NCBI RefSeq assembly: GCF_014654785.1
Contig: NZ_BNBD01000009.1
Location: 186,001-250,000 of the forward strand
Reading direction: 5' to 3'
Source: Streptomyces mashuensis
Lineage (GTDB): Bacteria; Actinomycetota; Actinomycetes; Streptomycetales; Streptomycetaceae
Length of the DNA stretch: 64,000 nucleotides
The notes beneath the pieces are model-generated. The model did not search any database and was not told where the DNA came from. It was given only the letters and a program-made list of their open reading frames with translations. Below are positions 15,755-25,267 of the stretch, piece by piece. How positions within the stretch are numbered: the stretch's first letter is position 1; the number at the start of each line of letters is the position of its first letter. The translations under genes and the position numbers were made by a program.

Positions 15755-16882
15755 TCACGACGACGGCGTCGGGCCCTCCAGGTGCTCGCTGATCCACTGG
15801 ATCGAGCCGTCGCCCATGCCGCGCAGGTACGTCTCGCCGTTGTGCGTGCCGTTCTCGATGACGTTCAGGTTCGTGTGGACCGGACCCTTGTTGCCGTACG
15901 TCGCGATGAACTTCTGGACGTCGCTGATCATCTTCTTGTTCTCCTTCGTCCCGTACTGGAACGCGAGGTAGACGTCCGGGCCCTTCCGGTCGATCAGCTG
16001 CTTGGCGAGCACCTCGGGGTTGTTCTCCCGCTGCTCCTTCTCGTGGCCCCGCCACAGCGGCGAGTCCGGAACGATGTCGGGGCCGGAGGCGATCACGGCC
16101 TTGAACTTGTCCGGCTTCTGCAGCACGGACTTCAGCCCGACGAAACCGCCGGTGGACGAGCCCATGAAGGCCCAGCCGTCCCGCGACTTCAGGGTGCGGA
16201 AGTTCTGCTTCATGAGGTCCGGGACGTCCTCCGTCAGCCAGGTGCCCATCTTGGGCTGGCCGGGGATGTCACTGCCGTCCCAGTAGATGCCGTTGGTGTC
16301 CGGGCCGGGGTTGAGGATCGGCATGGCCAGCAGGAATGGCTTGCTCTTGCCCTGCTGGTACCAGTCGGTGACGCTGCCCTCGAGGGAGACCTTGTCCTTG
16401 CCGAAGGCGCCGACCGACCAGTAGTTGCCGTCGTGGCCGGGGCCGCCGGGCAGGGCGATCAGCACGGGGAAGCCGCTCTTGGCGAACTTGGGGTCGCTGT
16501 ACTCCTTGGGCGCCCAGACCCACACCTTGCCCGTGAACCCCGACTTCGGGCCGGTGATCTTGACGACGCTGACGTGCGTGCCGTCGCTCATCGTCTTCTC
16601 GTTCTTGAAGTCGGCCGCGGGCCCCGTGGGCATCAGCGTCTTCGAGTCGGCCGGCTTCCCCGCCTGGTCCCCGCTCTTCCCGTCGCCGGACGGCCCGTAG
16701 CTGACGGACTCGCCCTTGTCGGTGAACGGGGGTATCTCGTAGTAGCTCATCACGGGCCAGGCGATCAGCCCGAGCGTGACCACCGACGCCCCGGCGATCA
16801 CCCAGCGGCGGGCGCGGGCCGCCCTCCGGTGGCCCTGGGAGCGGTACGTCTCGGTGGACGTGTCGGTGGTGGGGTACGTCAT
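15755..16882 (-). CDS. Membrane-anchored or secreted esterase (antigen 85/esterase D-like)
   Basis: A 375-residue protein with an Arg-rich N-terminus followed by a membrane segment (WVIAGASVVTLGLIAWPVM, 27-45), and an extracellular alpha/beta-hydrolase domain. PVLIALPGGPGHDGNYW resembles the esterase family start, and the nucleophile elbow is GSSTGGF. A possible catalytic His is in NGTHNGETY near the C-terminus. This arrangement matches PF00756-type esterases that act on cell-envelope lipids or small esters. Substrate unknown. It diverges from the polysaccharide deacetylase gene. Confidence 0.82.
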   Translation of the reverse strand: MTYPTTDTSTETYRSQGHRRAARARRWVIAGASVVTLGLIAWPVMSYYEIPPFTDKGESVSYGPSGDGKSGDQAGKPADSKTLMPTGPAADFKNEKTMSDGTHVSVVKITGPKSGFTGKVWVWAPKEYSDPKFAKSGFPVLIALPGGPGHDGNYWSVGAFGKDKVSLEGSVTDWYQQGKSKPFLLAMPILNPGPDTNGIYWDGSDIPGQPKMGTWLTEDVPDLMKQNFRTLKSRDGWAFMGSSTGGFVGLKSVLQKPDKFKAVIASGPDIVPDSPLWRGHEKEQRENNPEVLAKQLIDRKGPDVYLAFQYGTKENKKMISDVQKFIATYGNKGPVHTNLNVIENGTHNGETYLRGMGDGSIQWISEHLEGPTPSS

Positions 16883-17042
16883 GGCGAAGCTCCGGCTGCT
16901 GTGCCCCTACGGGGTGACGATCAGTTCCACACATCTGGATGGACAAATCGGAGACAAAGGTTCCCATCGGTCCCGTGCGGGTTTCCGTATGGTCTCCGAC
17001 CTGGGTTTTCCTGTGGGGAACGAGTGAACAACAATCGAATGC

Positions 17043-17999
17043 GTGAGCCCGTCCGTATGGAAGTCCCGGCAGTCCCAGCCGCCCCGGCCGTCCCGGCAGC
17101 GCCGGAGGTCCCGGAACGCCCGGAGGTCCCGCGCCGGCCTCCTCGTCGCGGCCCTGCTGGCCGTCGCCGGTCTGCTGGCCGGCTGTTCTAGCAACGCATC
17201 CGCCCCACCAGCCTCCTCCGGCGCACCGGGTAAGGGCAAGGGACATACGTCCTCTTCCGCCGCCCCTTCCGGCCCGTCCGCCCCCGCCGACGACGGCGCC
17301 TACCGCCGCTGGGGCCTGGACAAGCCGCTGGCCCCGCCCCCGGCCCCGCCCGCCGGGCGGCCCCCGGCGGAGGAGGGCAAGGGTGGCGGCACGGCGGGCG
17401 CCGGCACGCCGCCGGTGATCCGGCGCGTACCCACCAAGGACAAGGTCGTCTTCATCACCATCGACGACGGCGCGGAGAAGGACCCCGAGTTCGTCCGGAT
17501 GGCGCGCGAGCTGAAGCTGCCGTTCACGATGTTCCTGACGGACAGCGTCGCCCGCACCGGCCGCGGCTACGGCTACTTCGACGAGCTGCGCACCCTCGGC
17601 AACGGCGTGCAGAACCACACCCTGACCCACCCCAACCTGCGCACGCTCTCCGCCGACGCCCAGCGCCACGAGATCTGCGGCCAGCAGGACCAGCTGGCCA
17701 AGCGCTACGGCAGCCGCCCGCCGCTCTTCCGGCCGCCCTACGGCAACTACGACGACCGGACCCTCGCCGCCGCCGGCAGCTGCGGCGTGCGGGCCGTCGT
17801 GCTGTGGGAGGCCACCATGCAGATCAACGACATGCGCTACGCCGAGGGCGACGGGCTGCGGCCCGGCGACATCATCCTGGCCCACTTCCGGGGCCCGGCG
17901 GAGCTCAAGGGCACCACCATGACCCGGATGGTCGTCAACATGCTGCGCAGCATCCAGCGGCAGGGCTACACGGTGGCCCGGCTCGAGGACTACGTCTGA
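17043..17999 (+). CDS. Lipoprotein polysaccharide deacetylase (NodB homology)
   Basis: A 318-residue protein that probably removes acetyl groups from cell-wall polysaccharide. An Arg-rich N-terminus leads into a lipoprotein signal (LLVAALLAVAGLLAGC). A Pro/Ala/Gly linker precedes the NodB domain at about 135-318: FITIDDGAEKDPEF (metal Asp pair), NHTLTHPNLRTL (His pair), RPPYGNYD, and GDIILAHFRGP near the end. GTG at 17043 is the start; the ATG four bases earlier is out of frame. It stands alone upstream of the groES promoter region. Confidence 0.9.
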   Translation: MSPSVWKSRQSQPPRPSRQRRRSRNARRSRAGLLVAALLAVAGLLAGCSSNASAPPASSGAPGKGKGHTSSSAAPSGPSAPADDGAYRRWGLDKPLAPPPAPPAGRPPAEEGKGGGTAGAGTPPVIRRVPTKDKVVFITIDDGAEKDPEFVRMARELKLPFTMFLTDSVARTGRGYGYFDELRTLGNGVQNHTLTHPNLRTLSADAQRHEICGQQDQLAKRYGSRPPLFRPPYGNYDDRTLAAAGSCGVRAVVLWEATMQINDMRYAEGDGLRPGDIILAHFRGPAELKGTTMTRMVVNMLRSIQRQGYTVARLEDYV

Positions 18000-18154
18000 C
18001 CAGGGAAGGACCGGGGGAGGGTCAGGGGCGGACCAGGGGCAGGATCAGGGTTCCGGCCAGGAGTGTCGTCGCTGCGAGCTGGGTAGGGCACCTTCCTGCG
18101 AGGCCCGCCGGGGGGCTCGGCCGGGGCCTGCCGCGGGGCTCGCCGCACGAGGAA

Positions 18155-18181
18155 TTGGCACTCCGCTTGACCGAGTGCTAA
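18155..18181. promoter_or_regulatory. CIRCE operator 1 (HrcA site)
   Basis: TTGGCACTC, nine bases, then GAGTGCTAA: the CIRCE inverted repeat bound by the HrcA heat-shock repressor. One arm deviates by one base from perfect symmetry. It overlaps the -35 box and spacer of the groES promoter. Confidence 0.95.
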
Positions 18182-18195
18182 CCGCGTCATAGTCT
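18167..18195 (+). promoter_or_regulatory. groES-groEL1 promoter
   Basis: TTGACC at 18167-18172 and TAGTCT at 18190-18195 with a 17-base spacer fit a vegetative sigma-HrdB promoter. The -35 element lies inside the first CIRCE and the start site should fall at or next to the second CIRCE. The leader is then roughly 130 bases. Confidence 0.8.
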
Positions 18196-18203
18196 CGGCC
18201 TCG

Positions 18204-18230
18204 TTGGCACTCTCCACCCGGGAGTGCCAA
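18204..18230. promoter_or_regulatory. CIRCE operator 2 (HrcA site)
   Basis: TTGGCACTC, nine bases, then GAGTGCCAA: a perfectly symmetrical 9-9-9 CIRCE, exactly 49 bases after the first. It sits just downstream of the -10 box, where HrcA would block initiation. Confidence 0.96.
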
Positions 18231-18330
18231 ACACAGCGACGGGCAGGTCCGGCACCCGCGACGACGGATCGACCTGGTCGCCACCTCAGACAGTTAACCC
18301 CGTGAGATCTCCGAAGGGGGAGGTCGGATC

Positions 18331-18639
18331 GTGACGACCGCCAGCTCCAAGGTTGCCATCAAGCCGCTCGAGGACCGCATCGTGGTCCAGCCGCTCGACG
18401 CCGAGCAGACCACGGCCTCCGGCCTGGTCATTCCGGACACCGCCAAGGAGAAGCCCCAGGAGGGCGCCGTCCTGGCCGTGGGCCCGGGCCGCTTCGAGAA
18501 CGGCCAGCGCCTGCCGCTGGACGTGAACGTCGGCGACGTCGTCCTGTACAGCAAGTACGGCGGCACCGAGGTGAAGTACAACGGCGACGAGTACCTCGTC
18601 CTCTCGGCCCGCGACGTCCTCGCGGTCATCGAGAAGTAA
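18331..18639 (+). CDS. groES: Co-chaperonin GroES
   Basis: Ten-kilodalton lid of the GroEL chamber. The 102-residue product has KPLEDRIVVQPLDAEQTTASG, the mobile-loop region IPDTAKEKPQEG, GDVVLYSKYGGTEVKY and DVLAVIEK at the end. GTG start at 18331. Groups with groEL1 95 bases downstream as the HrcA-controlled chaperonin operon. Confidence 0.97.
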   Translation: MTTASSKVAIKPLEDRIVVQPLDAEQTTASGLVIPDTAKEKPQEGAVLAVGPGRFENGQRLPLDVNVGDVVLYSKYGGTEVKYNGDEYLVLSARDVLAVIEK

Positions 18640-18734
18640 TTCACCAGCAACACGTCTGCGCCCCTGGCTCCCGCGCCCATTCAGCCGGGCGCCCGGGGCG
18701 CAGTCCGTTGAGAGATCGCGAGGATACGTAAGCC

Positions 18735-20360
<1,626 letters not shown>

Positions 20361-20386
20361 CGTCGCGCAGCACCCATACGTCACGA

Positions 20387-20424
20387 CCGGGGCCCGGTCT
20401 CCCCTACGGGAGGCCGGGCCCCGG
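20387..20424 (+). terminator. Terminator hairpin after groEL1
   Basis: Arms CCGGGGCCCGG and CCGGGCCCCGG pair perfectly over 11 bp, with CCC/GGG extending inside. It lies 27 bases past the groEL1 stop and separates that operon from the convergent gene at 20479. There is no T run, as is common in Streptomyces. Confidence 0.8.
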
Positions 20425-20478
20425 CCCGTACGGGCAACGGGCAATGAGCGGCCGACGGCCTGCGGCGCGGGTGGCGGC

Positions 20479-21189
20479 TCAGGGTACGGAGCGCAGGTCG
20501 ACCGCGCCCAGCTGCCGCAACAGGCCCAGCAGGTCGTACGTCCACCAGCCCTCGGCGATCCTCCCGTCCTCGAACCGGAAGACCGTGACGCCGTCCATGG
20601 CGGCCTCCCGGCCCGTGGGCTGCACGCCCATGAAGTCGCCCTGGTGGGTGCCGGTCCACGTCCAGTGCGTGGCGACCTGGTCGCCCTCGCAGATCTGGCG
20701 GTGGAGCGTGAAGTCGAAGTCGAAGGCGCCGCGCCAGAACTCGACGTCCCGCCGCAGCTCCGCCGGGCCGGTCGTCGTCTGCTCCGCCTTGCCGATGTCG
20801 TGGTCCCGGTAGCCGGGCAGGAACAGCTCGTCGAGCAGGTCCAGGTCCCCGTCGACCGCGACGTCCTCGAAGAAGCGGCGGGCCGTGGCCTTGTTGAGCT
20901 GCTCGTCCCGCACCACGTCGAGGTCGGTGAAGGTCGGCATCTCGTCGCAGAGCGCGACGATCTCCTGGAAGATCCGGTCCGTCTCGGGAAGGTTGGAGTT
21001 CTCCATCGCCTTCTCGAACGACGGGAACTCGATGATCTCGACGTAGTGGTCGCGGTCCGAGTGGTCCCGGCCGACCAGTGAGTGGGTGGCGGTGCGGCGG
21101 CCCTCGGTGGCGGCCACCCAGCGGTCCATCAGCCGGTCCATCTCCTCGAACTGACGGGTCCTGCACTCGACCAACTGCACGAATGTCAT
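20479..21189 (-). CDS. Fusion of ABM-like ferredoxin-fold domain and SnoaL-like ester-cyclase domain
   Basis: A 236-residue product starting MTFVQLVECRTRQ. Residues 1-95 resemble antibiotic-biosynthesis-monooxygenase-like domains (RDHSDRDHYVEIIEFPSFEKAMENS). Residues about 100-236 are SnoaL/ester cyclase-like: TARRFFEDVAVDGDLDLLDELF, HDIGKAEQTTTGPAELR, HWTWTGTHQGDFMGV, and FRFEDGRIAEGWWTYDLLGLLRQLG at the end. Small-molecule binding or isomerisation is plausible, but no substrate is indicated. Convergent with groEL1. Confidence 0.78.
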   Translation of the reverse strand: MTFVQLVECRTRQFEEMDRLMDRWVAATEGRRTATHSLVGRDHSDRDHYVEIIEFPSFEKAMENSNLPETDRIFQEIVALCDEMPTFTDLDVVRDEQLNKATARRFFEDVAVDGDLDLLDELFLPGYRDHDIGKAEQTTTGPAELRRDVEFWRGAFDFDFTLHRQICEGDQVATHWTWTGTHQGDFMGVQPTGREAAMDGVTVFRFEDGRIAEGWWTYDLLGLLRQLGAVDLRSVP

Positions 21190-21291
21190 GGCGTGCCTCC
21201 CGTACCTGCCGGGTGATATCTCCAGGTTAGACCCGGTGTGCACGCCGGTCAGGGCGGCCGGGGAGGCCCCGGGCCGCCCGTTCGCCGGTGA

Positions 21292-22065
21292 TCAGTTCGG
21301 CCCGTACCGGCGGCCCGTCGTCGCGCTCGCCCGCGACACCGCGCGCCGCGGGGCGATCTTCATCAGCCCCGTCAGGGCCTTGTACCGCGGGTCGGGGACG
21401 GACAGCGACTTGCCGCGCGCCAGGTCCTTCAGGGCGGCCTCGACCAGCTTGTCCGCGTCCAGCCACAGCCAGCCGGGGACGTTGTCCGTACCCATCCCGG
21501 CGCGCTGGTGGAACTCCGTCCGGACGAAGCCCGGGCACAGCGCCATCAGCCGCACCCCGCTGCCCGCCAGGTCGCGCGCGGCGCCCTGGGTGAACTGCAC
21601 GACCCACGCCTTGCTCGCGCCGTACGTGCCGCGCGGCACGAACGCCGCCACCGACGCCACGTTGATCACTCCGCCGCGCCGCCGCTCGCGCATGCTCGCC
21701 GCGGCGGCCGACGTGAGGCGCAGCACCGCCTCGCAGTGCACCTTGAGCATGGTCAGCTCGTCGGCCATGGACACTTCGAGGTAGCGGCCCTTGTTGCCGA
21801 AGCCGGCGTTGTTGACCAACAGGTCGACCGGGTTCCTGCGGTCGGAGAGCCTGGCCTCCACCGCCGCGATGCCCTCGTCCTCCGACAGGTCGGCCCGGAG
21901 TACCTCGGCCTCGACCCGGTGGCGGTCGTGGAGCTCGGTCGCCTGCTCGTTCAGCCGCTTCTCGTCGCGCGCCACGAGGACCAGGTTGTGCCCGTCGGCC
22001 GCCAGCCGGCGGGCGAACGCGGCGCCGATGCCGGCCGTGGCTCCCGTGATCAGTGCAGTCGTCAT
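21292..22065 (-). CDS. Short-chain dehydrogenase/reductase
   Basis: A 257-residue classical SDR: cofactor motif TGATAGIGAAFA, NNAG (LLVNNAGFGNKG), catalytic Ser in NVASVAAF and YGASK (Tyr-x-x-x-Lys), then PGFVRTEF. The early Arg after the Gly motif suggests NADP(H). C-terminal LTGLMKIAPRRAVSRA is typical of the DltE/FabG-like oxidoreductases common in actinobacteria. It diverges from the LysR gene, which may regulate it. Confidence 0.9.
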   Translation of the reverse strand: MTTALITGATAGIGAAFARRLAADGHNLVLVARDEKRLNEQATELHDRHRVEAEVLRADLSEDEGIAAVEARLSDRRNPVDLLVNNAGFGNKGRYLEVSMADELTMLKVHCEAVLRLTSAAAASMRERRRGGVINVASVAAFVPRGTYGASKAWVVQFTQGAARDLAGSGVRLMALCPGFVRTEFHQRAGMGTDNVPGWLWLDADKLVEAALKDLARGKSLSVPDPRYKALTGLMKIAPRRAVSRASATTGRRYGPN

Positions 22066-22241
22066 ACGGGAACGTTAGTGCCCGGCGTGGCCCCTTGACT
22101 GTCGGCAGCGGCTCGCTTCGCCCCTCCGGGGGGCCCGGGGGAGGCCGCACTGTGACGCCGGCGGGACTCCGGCGACGGCACCGGCCCAAAGGCCCCGCGA
22201 GGTATTTCGCTTCGATTCCAAGTGGGGCTTATGCTCGAAGG

Positions 22242-23153
22242 GTGATCGAGGCTCGTCATCTCAGGGTGCTGCGCGCGGTGGCCGCCACCGGTTCGTTCTC
22301 GGCGGCGGCGCGTGAGCTGGGTTGCACCCAGCCCGCCGTCAGTCAGCAGATGAAGGCCCTGGAGCAGTCCGCGGGCACGCCGCTGCTGGTCCGTACGGGC
22401 CGTGAAATGCGGCTGACGGAGGCCGGCGAGGCGCTGGTGCGGCACGCGACCGGCATTCTCGCCGGGCTGACCGCGGCGAAGGAGGAGGTCGCGGCCATCG
22501 CCGGGCTGCGCGCCGGGCGGGTCCGGCTCGTCTCGTTCCCCAGTGGTAGCTCGACTCTCGTACCCGGCGCACTCGCCGCCATGCGCGCCGCCCATCCGGG
22601 CACGCGCGTCTCCCTCGTGGAGGCGGAACCGCCGCGCTCGGTGGAGATGCTGCGCGAGGGCGACTGCGAGATCGCGCTCGCCTTCCGCTACCCCGACGTC
22701 CGGGGGGCCGACCCGGCGGCCGCCGCCGAGTGGGACGACCTGGTCGTACGGCCCGTGCTGACCGACCGCCTCATCGGCGTGGTGCCCGAGGGGCACCGGC
22801 TGGCCGGGGCGGAGCGCATCGGGATAGCCGAGCTGGAGAAGGAGCCGTGGATCGCGGGCTGCCCGCGCTGCCGCCGGCACCTGGTCGAGGTCTGCGAGAA
22901 CGCGGGCTTCACGCCGCGCATCGACTTCGCGACGGACGACTACCCGGCCGTCTTCGGCCTGGTCGGCGCCGGGCTCGGCGTCGCGGTGATGCCCGAGCTG
23001 GCACTGGAGACGGTCCGCCCGAAGGGCACGCGCACGGTGCTCGTCGAGCCGCTCGTGCAGCGCGAGATCGTGGCGCTCACCCTGCCCGACCTGGCCCGGG
23101 TGCCGGCGGTCGGGGCCATGCTGGACCGGCTCGCGGACGCGGCACGCCGCTGA
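22242..23153 (+). CDS. LysR-family transcriptional regulator
   Basis: A 303-residue LTTR. The N-terminal helix-turn-helix is VIEARHLRVLRAVAATGSFSAAARELGCTQPAVSQQMKALEQ; the effector domain follows (RLVSFPSGSSTLVPGALAAM, then GVVPEGHRLAG). A cysteine pair CPRC occurs at about 207-210. The GTG at 22242 fits the family start better than the upstream in-frame ATG at 22053, which adds 63 low-complexity residues. Divergent from the SDR across 176 bases. Confidence 0.9.
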   Translation: MIEARHLRVLRAVAATGSFSAAARELGCTQPAVSQQMKALEQSAGTPLLVRTGREMRLTEAGEALVRHATGILAGLTAAKEEVAAIAGLRAGRVRLVSFPSGSSTLVPGALAAMRAAHPGTRVSLVEAEPPRSVEMLREGDCEIALAFRYPDVRGADPAAAAEWDDLVVRPVLTDRLIGVVPEGHRLAGAERIGIAELEKEPWIAGCPRCRRHLVEVCENAGFTPRIDFATDDYPAVFGLVGAGLGVAVMPELALETVRPKGTRTVLVEPLVQREIVALTLPDLARVPAVGAMLDRLADAARR

Positions 23154-23314
23154 GGACCACCGGCTCACCCACGGGGCACGCCCCGGGGTCCGGCGCCCGG
23201 GGCGAGGCCGGGGCCAGGGCCGGGGCCGGAGTCGGGCCGTGGGCCCGTCGGCTGCCGGTACCACCGGCTGCTGGAACGTTTCCTCCGAGCCTCCCCACGG
23301 CACGGAGCCGCGCC

Positions 23315-23644
23315 CTACGCGCTCATCACGCCCGCGCCCGCGTTGTTGTTCGCGCTGATGGAACGGTGCCGGGCGCGACCCATGAGTTCCTCGCGCTCGT
23401 CCTCGGTGAGGCCGCCCCACACGCCGTAGGGCTCCCGTACCGCCAGCGCGTGCGCCGCGCACTCCGCGCGTACGGGGCACCGCATGCACACCTCCTTCGC
23501 GGAGGCCTCTCGGGCACTGCGGGCCGCGCCCCGCTCGCCCTCGGGGTGGAAGAAGAGCGAGCTGTCGACCCCACGGCATGCCGCCAGGAGCTGCCAGTCC
23601 CACAGGTCGGCGTTGGGACCGGGAAGGCGGGAGAAGTCTGCCAT
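23315..23644 (-). CDS. whiD: WhiB-like developmental regulator WhiD
   Basis: Iron-sulphur Wbl protein needed for spore maturation and septum placement in Streptomyces. The 109-residue product carries the four cluster ligands Cys23, Cys53, Cys56 and Cys62 (AACRG, VCMRCPVRAEC), the GVWGG turn and the basic tail REELMGRARHR for DNA or sigma-factor interaction. Sequence (starting MADFSRLPGPNADLWDW) and its divergence from bldM match the WhiD locus known from S. coelicolor. Its upstream region holds a perfect palindrome. Confidence 0.93.
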   Translation of the reverse strand: MADFSRLPGPNADLWDWQLLAACRGVDSSLFFHPEGERGAARSAREASAKEVCMRCPVRAECAAHALAVREPYGVWGGLTEDEREELMGRARHRSISANNNAGAGVMSA

Positions 23645-23728
23645 TGCTCATTCCCTCGAAGCGTTGTCGAAGCGATGGCCGGAACGATCCGGTCCGGACT
23701 GATCCGTTGCAGTACCCGTGTCCGCACA

Positions 23729-23755
23729 TTTCATCTGTCGTGTGAGCAGATGAAA
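23729..23755. promoter_or_regulatory. Perfect 9-9-9 palindrome upstream of whiD
   Basis: TTTCATCTG and CAGATGAAA flank nine bases (TCGTGTGAG). It lies 85 bases upstream of the whiD ATG in an AT-richer patch, probably near the promoter. The arms do not match the BldD, WhiA or CIRCE sites known to me. A binding site for an unidentified developmental regulator is the simplest reading. Confidence 0.65.
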
Positions 23756-23919
23756 ATATGACTCATTGCGAATCTAGCCTCAGACGGCAGCAAATGGGAA
23801 GAAAAACAGGTCCGAGTGGGCAAATGGGGCATAGCTTGGTCAGAAGGCCGGGCGCCCCCCGTGCGCCCTGCTCCGTGTCCGCGCCCTCACGTAGAGTGCC
23901 GAACACGGCCGACCAAGCC

Positions 23920-23947
23920 CGTAACTCTTTCGGGTGACCGTCGTTGA
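23920..23947 (+). promoter_or_regulatory. Sigma-BldN-type promoter of bldM
   Basis: CGTAAC at 23920-23925 and CGTTGA at 23942-23947 with a 16-base spacer match the extracytoplasmic-function sigma-BldN promoter described for bldM. Transcription would begin about 125 bases before the bldM start. The spacer contains CGGGTGA, which may be a BldM half-site (inference). Confidence 0.88.
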
Positions 23948-24080
23948 GAGTGCGGAGGCGGTTGACGGATGAAGCAGTCGGGCGGGTGGCAGGTGCCCGA
24001 GTCACGTCGACCGCACAGGTGACGATCAGTACCAGCCTCTGGAGGCTCAAGGTGACGCGCATCAGCTGCGGAGGGCGGTC

Positions 24081-24692
24081 ATGACATCCGTCCTCGTCTG
24101 CGACGACTCCCCGCTTGCCCGAGAAGCGCTCCGTCGTGCGGTGGCGACCGTGCCCGGCGTCGAGCGTGTGACGACGGCGGCCAACGGCGAGGAAGTCCTC
24201 CGCCGCTGGGGCGCCGATCGTTCGGATCTCATCCTCATGGACGTGCGCATGCCCGGCCTGGGCGGTGTCGAGACCGTCCGCCGGCTTCTCTCCGCCGATC
24301 CCGGCGCCCGGATCATCATGCTCACGGTCGCCGAGGACCTCGACGGGGTCGCCCTCGCGGTGGCCGCCGGCGCCCGTGGCTACCTGCACAAGGACGCCTC
24401 GCGCGCGGAGCTGCGGGCCACGGTCACGCAGGCGCTGGCCGACCCGACCTGGCGGCTCGCGCCGCGGCGGCTGCGCTCGGCGGAGATGGGCGCGGCACCG
24501 ACCCTCACGGCGCGCGAGATCCAGGTGCTCGAGGGCATGAGCCACGGGCGGTCCAACGCGGAGATCGGGCGGGAGCTCTTCCTCTCCGAGGACACGGTCA
24601 AGACGCACGCGCGCCGACTCTTCAAGAAGCTCGGCGCCTCGGACCGCGCGCACGCCGTGGCGCTCGGCTTCCGCTGGGGCCTGGTGCGGTAA
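24081..24692 (+). CDS. bldM: Response regulator BldM
   Basis: Atypical NarL/FixJ-family regulator needed for aerial hyphae, and with WhiI for sporulation. The 203-residue protein has a receiver domain (LVCDDSPLAREAL; acceptor Asp54 in ILMDVRMPG; Lys in YLHKDA) and a C-terminal LuxR-type HTH (LTAREIQVLEGMSHGRSNAEIG and EDTVKTHARRLFKKL). The S. coelicolor orthologue works without phosphorylation of Asp54. The ATG at 24081 follows GGAGG. The whiD-bldM order and the BldN promoter support the name. Confidence 0.95.
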   Translation: MTSVLVCDDSPLAREALRRAVATVPGVERVTTAANGEEVLRRWGADRSDLILMDVRMPGLGGVETVRRLLSADPGARIIMLTVAEDLDGVALAVAAGARGYLHKDASRAELRATVTQALADPTWRLAPRRLRSAEMGAAPTLTAREIQVLEGMSHGRSNAEIGRELFLSEDTVKTHARRLFKKLGASDRAHAVALGFRWGLVR

Positions 24693-24702
24693 CGCTGCCG
24701 CT

Positions 24703-24729
24703 GGGCGCCGCGCCCCGAGTGCGGCGCCC
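24703..24729 (+). terminator. Hairpin after bldM
   Basis: Arms GGGCGCCGC and GCGGCGCCC pair perfectly over nine bp around a nine-base loop, ten bases past the bldM stop. No T run follows. Confidence 0.65.
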
Positions 24730-25146
24730 CGCCACCGGGGCACTCCCTGGCGGCGCCGCGTTCCGCCCTGCTCCGCGCCGCCCCCGCCGCCCCGCGGGGA
24801 AGGGGCGCCCCCGTCCCACCGCTACGACGGGGTTCAGGTGGCCCGGCCCCCCGACCGGCACCCCGCCCCGCGTACGGGCGCGGCCCGCCCCCTTCGGGGT
24901 GCGCGCGCCGGTCCCTCGCGCCGTCCCCCATGCCGTCCCGCCCACGGGGCGTACCGGCGGCCGCCGGGGGCGCCCGCCGGGCGGCGGCGCCGAAACTCCG
25001 AGGGATGACGCATCCTTGGAGTTGTGACTCCTCCCCGGCAGGGGCCGGCGTTCCTCGCGCGGCCAGATGAGACCTCATGACGGACAGGCCCCGTCCGGTG
25101 CCGTCCGGCACGGGCACAAGCTATCGGCGGAGTCGTGGGCGCGGGG

Positions 25147-25158
25147 CGGGTATACCCG
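25147..25158. promoter_or_regulatory. Twelve-base perfect palindrome upstream of the sigma gene
   Basis: CGGGTATACCCG is fully self-complementary and lies 110 bases before the assigned start. It might be a regulator site or overlap a -10 region (TATACC). Weak evidence. Confidence 0.3.
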
Positions 25159-25267
25159 GAAGGGGGCGACGCGAGACGTGAGTGCGAGGACACCGACGCG
25201 TAACGGTTCGACGCACAACCATGAAGGCGGTGCCGTGGATCGCTTGACGCCAAGGCACCATGGACCG

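Larger units (their letters stand above)
24693..25267. other. Intergenic region between bldM and the sigma-factor gene
   Basis: No gene is supported. It begins with the bldM terminator hairpin, continues as about 300 bases of very G+C-rich sequence without structure I can interpret, then has GGAGT/ACTCC around TGTG (25019-25032) and a 12-base palindrome at 25147-25158. In-frame upstream extensions of the sigma gene reach into its right end. Confidence 0.5.
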
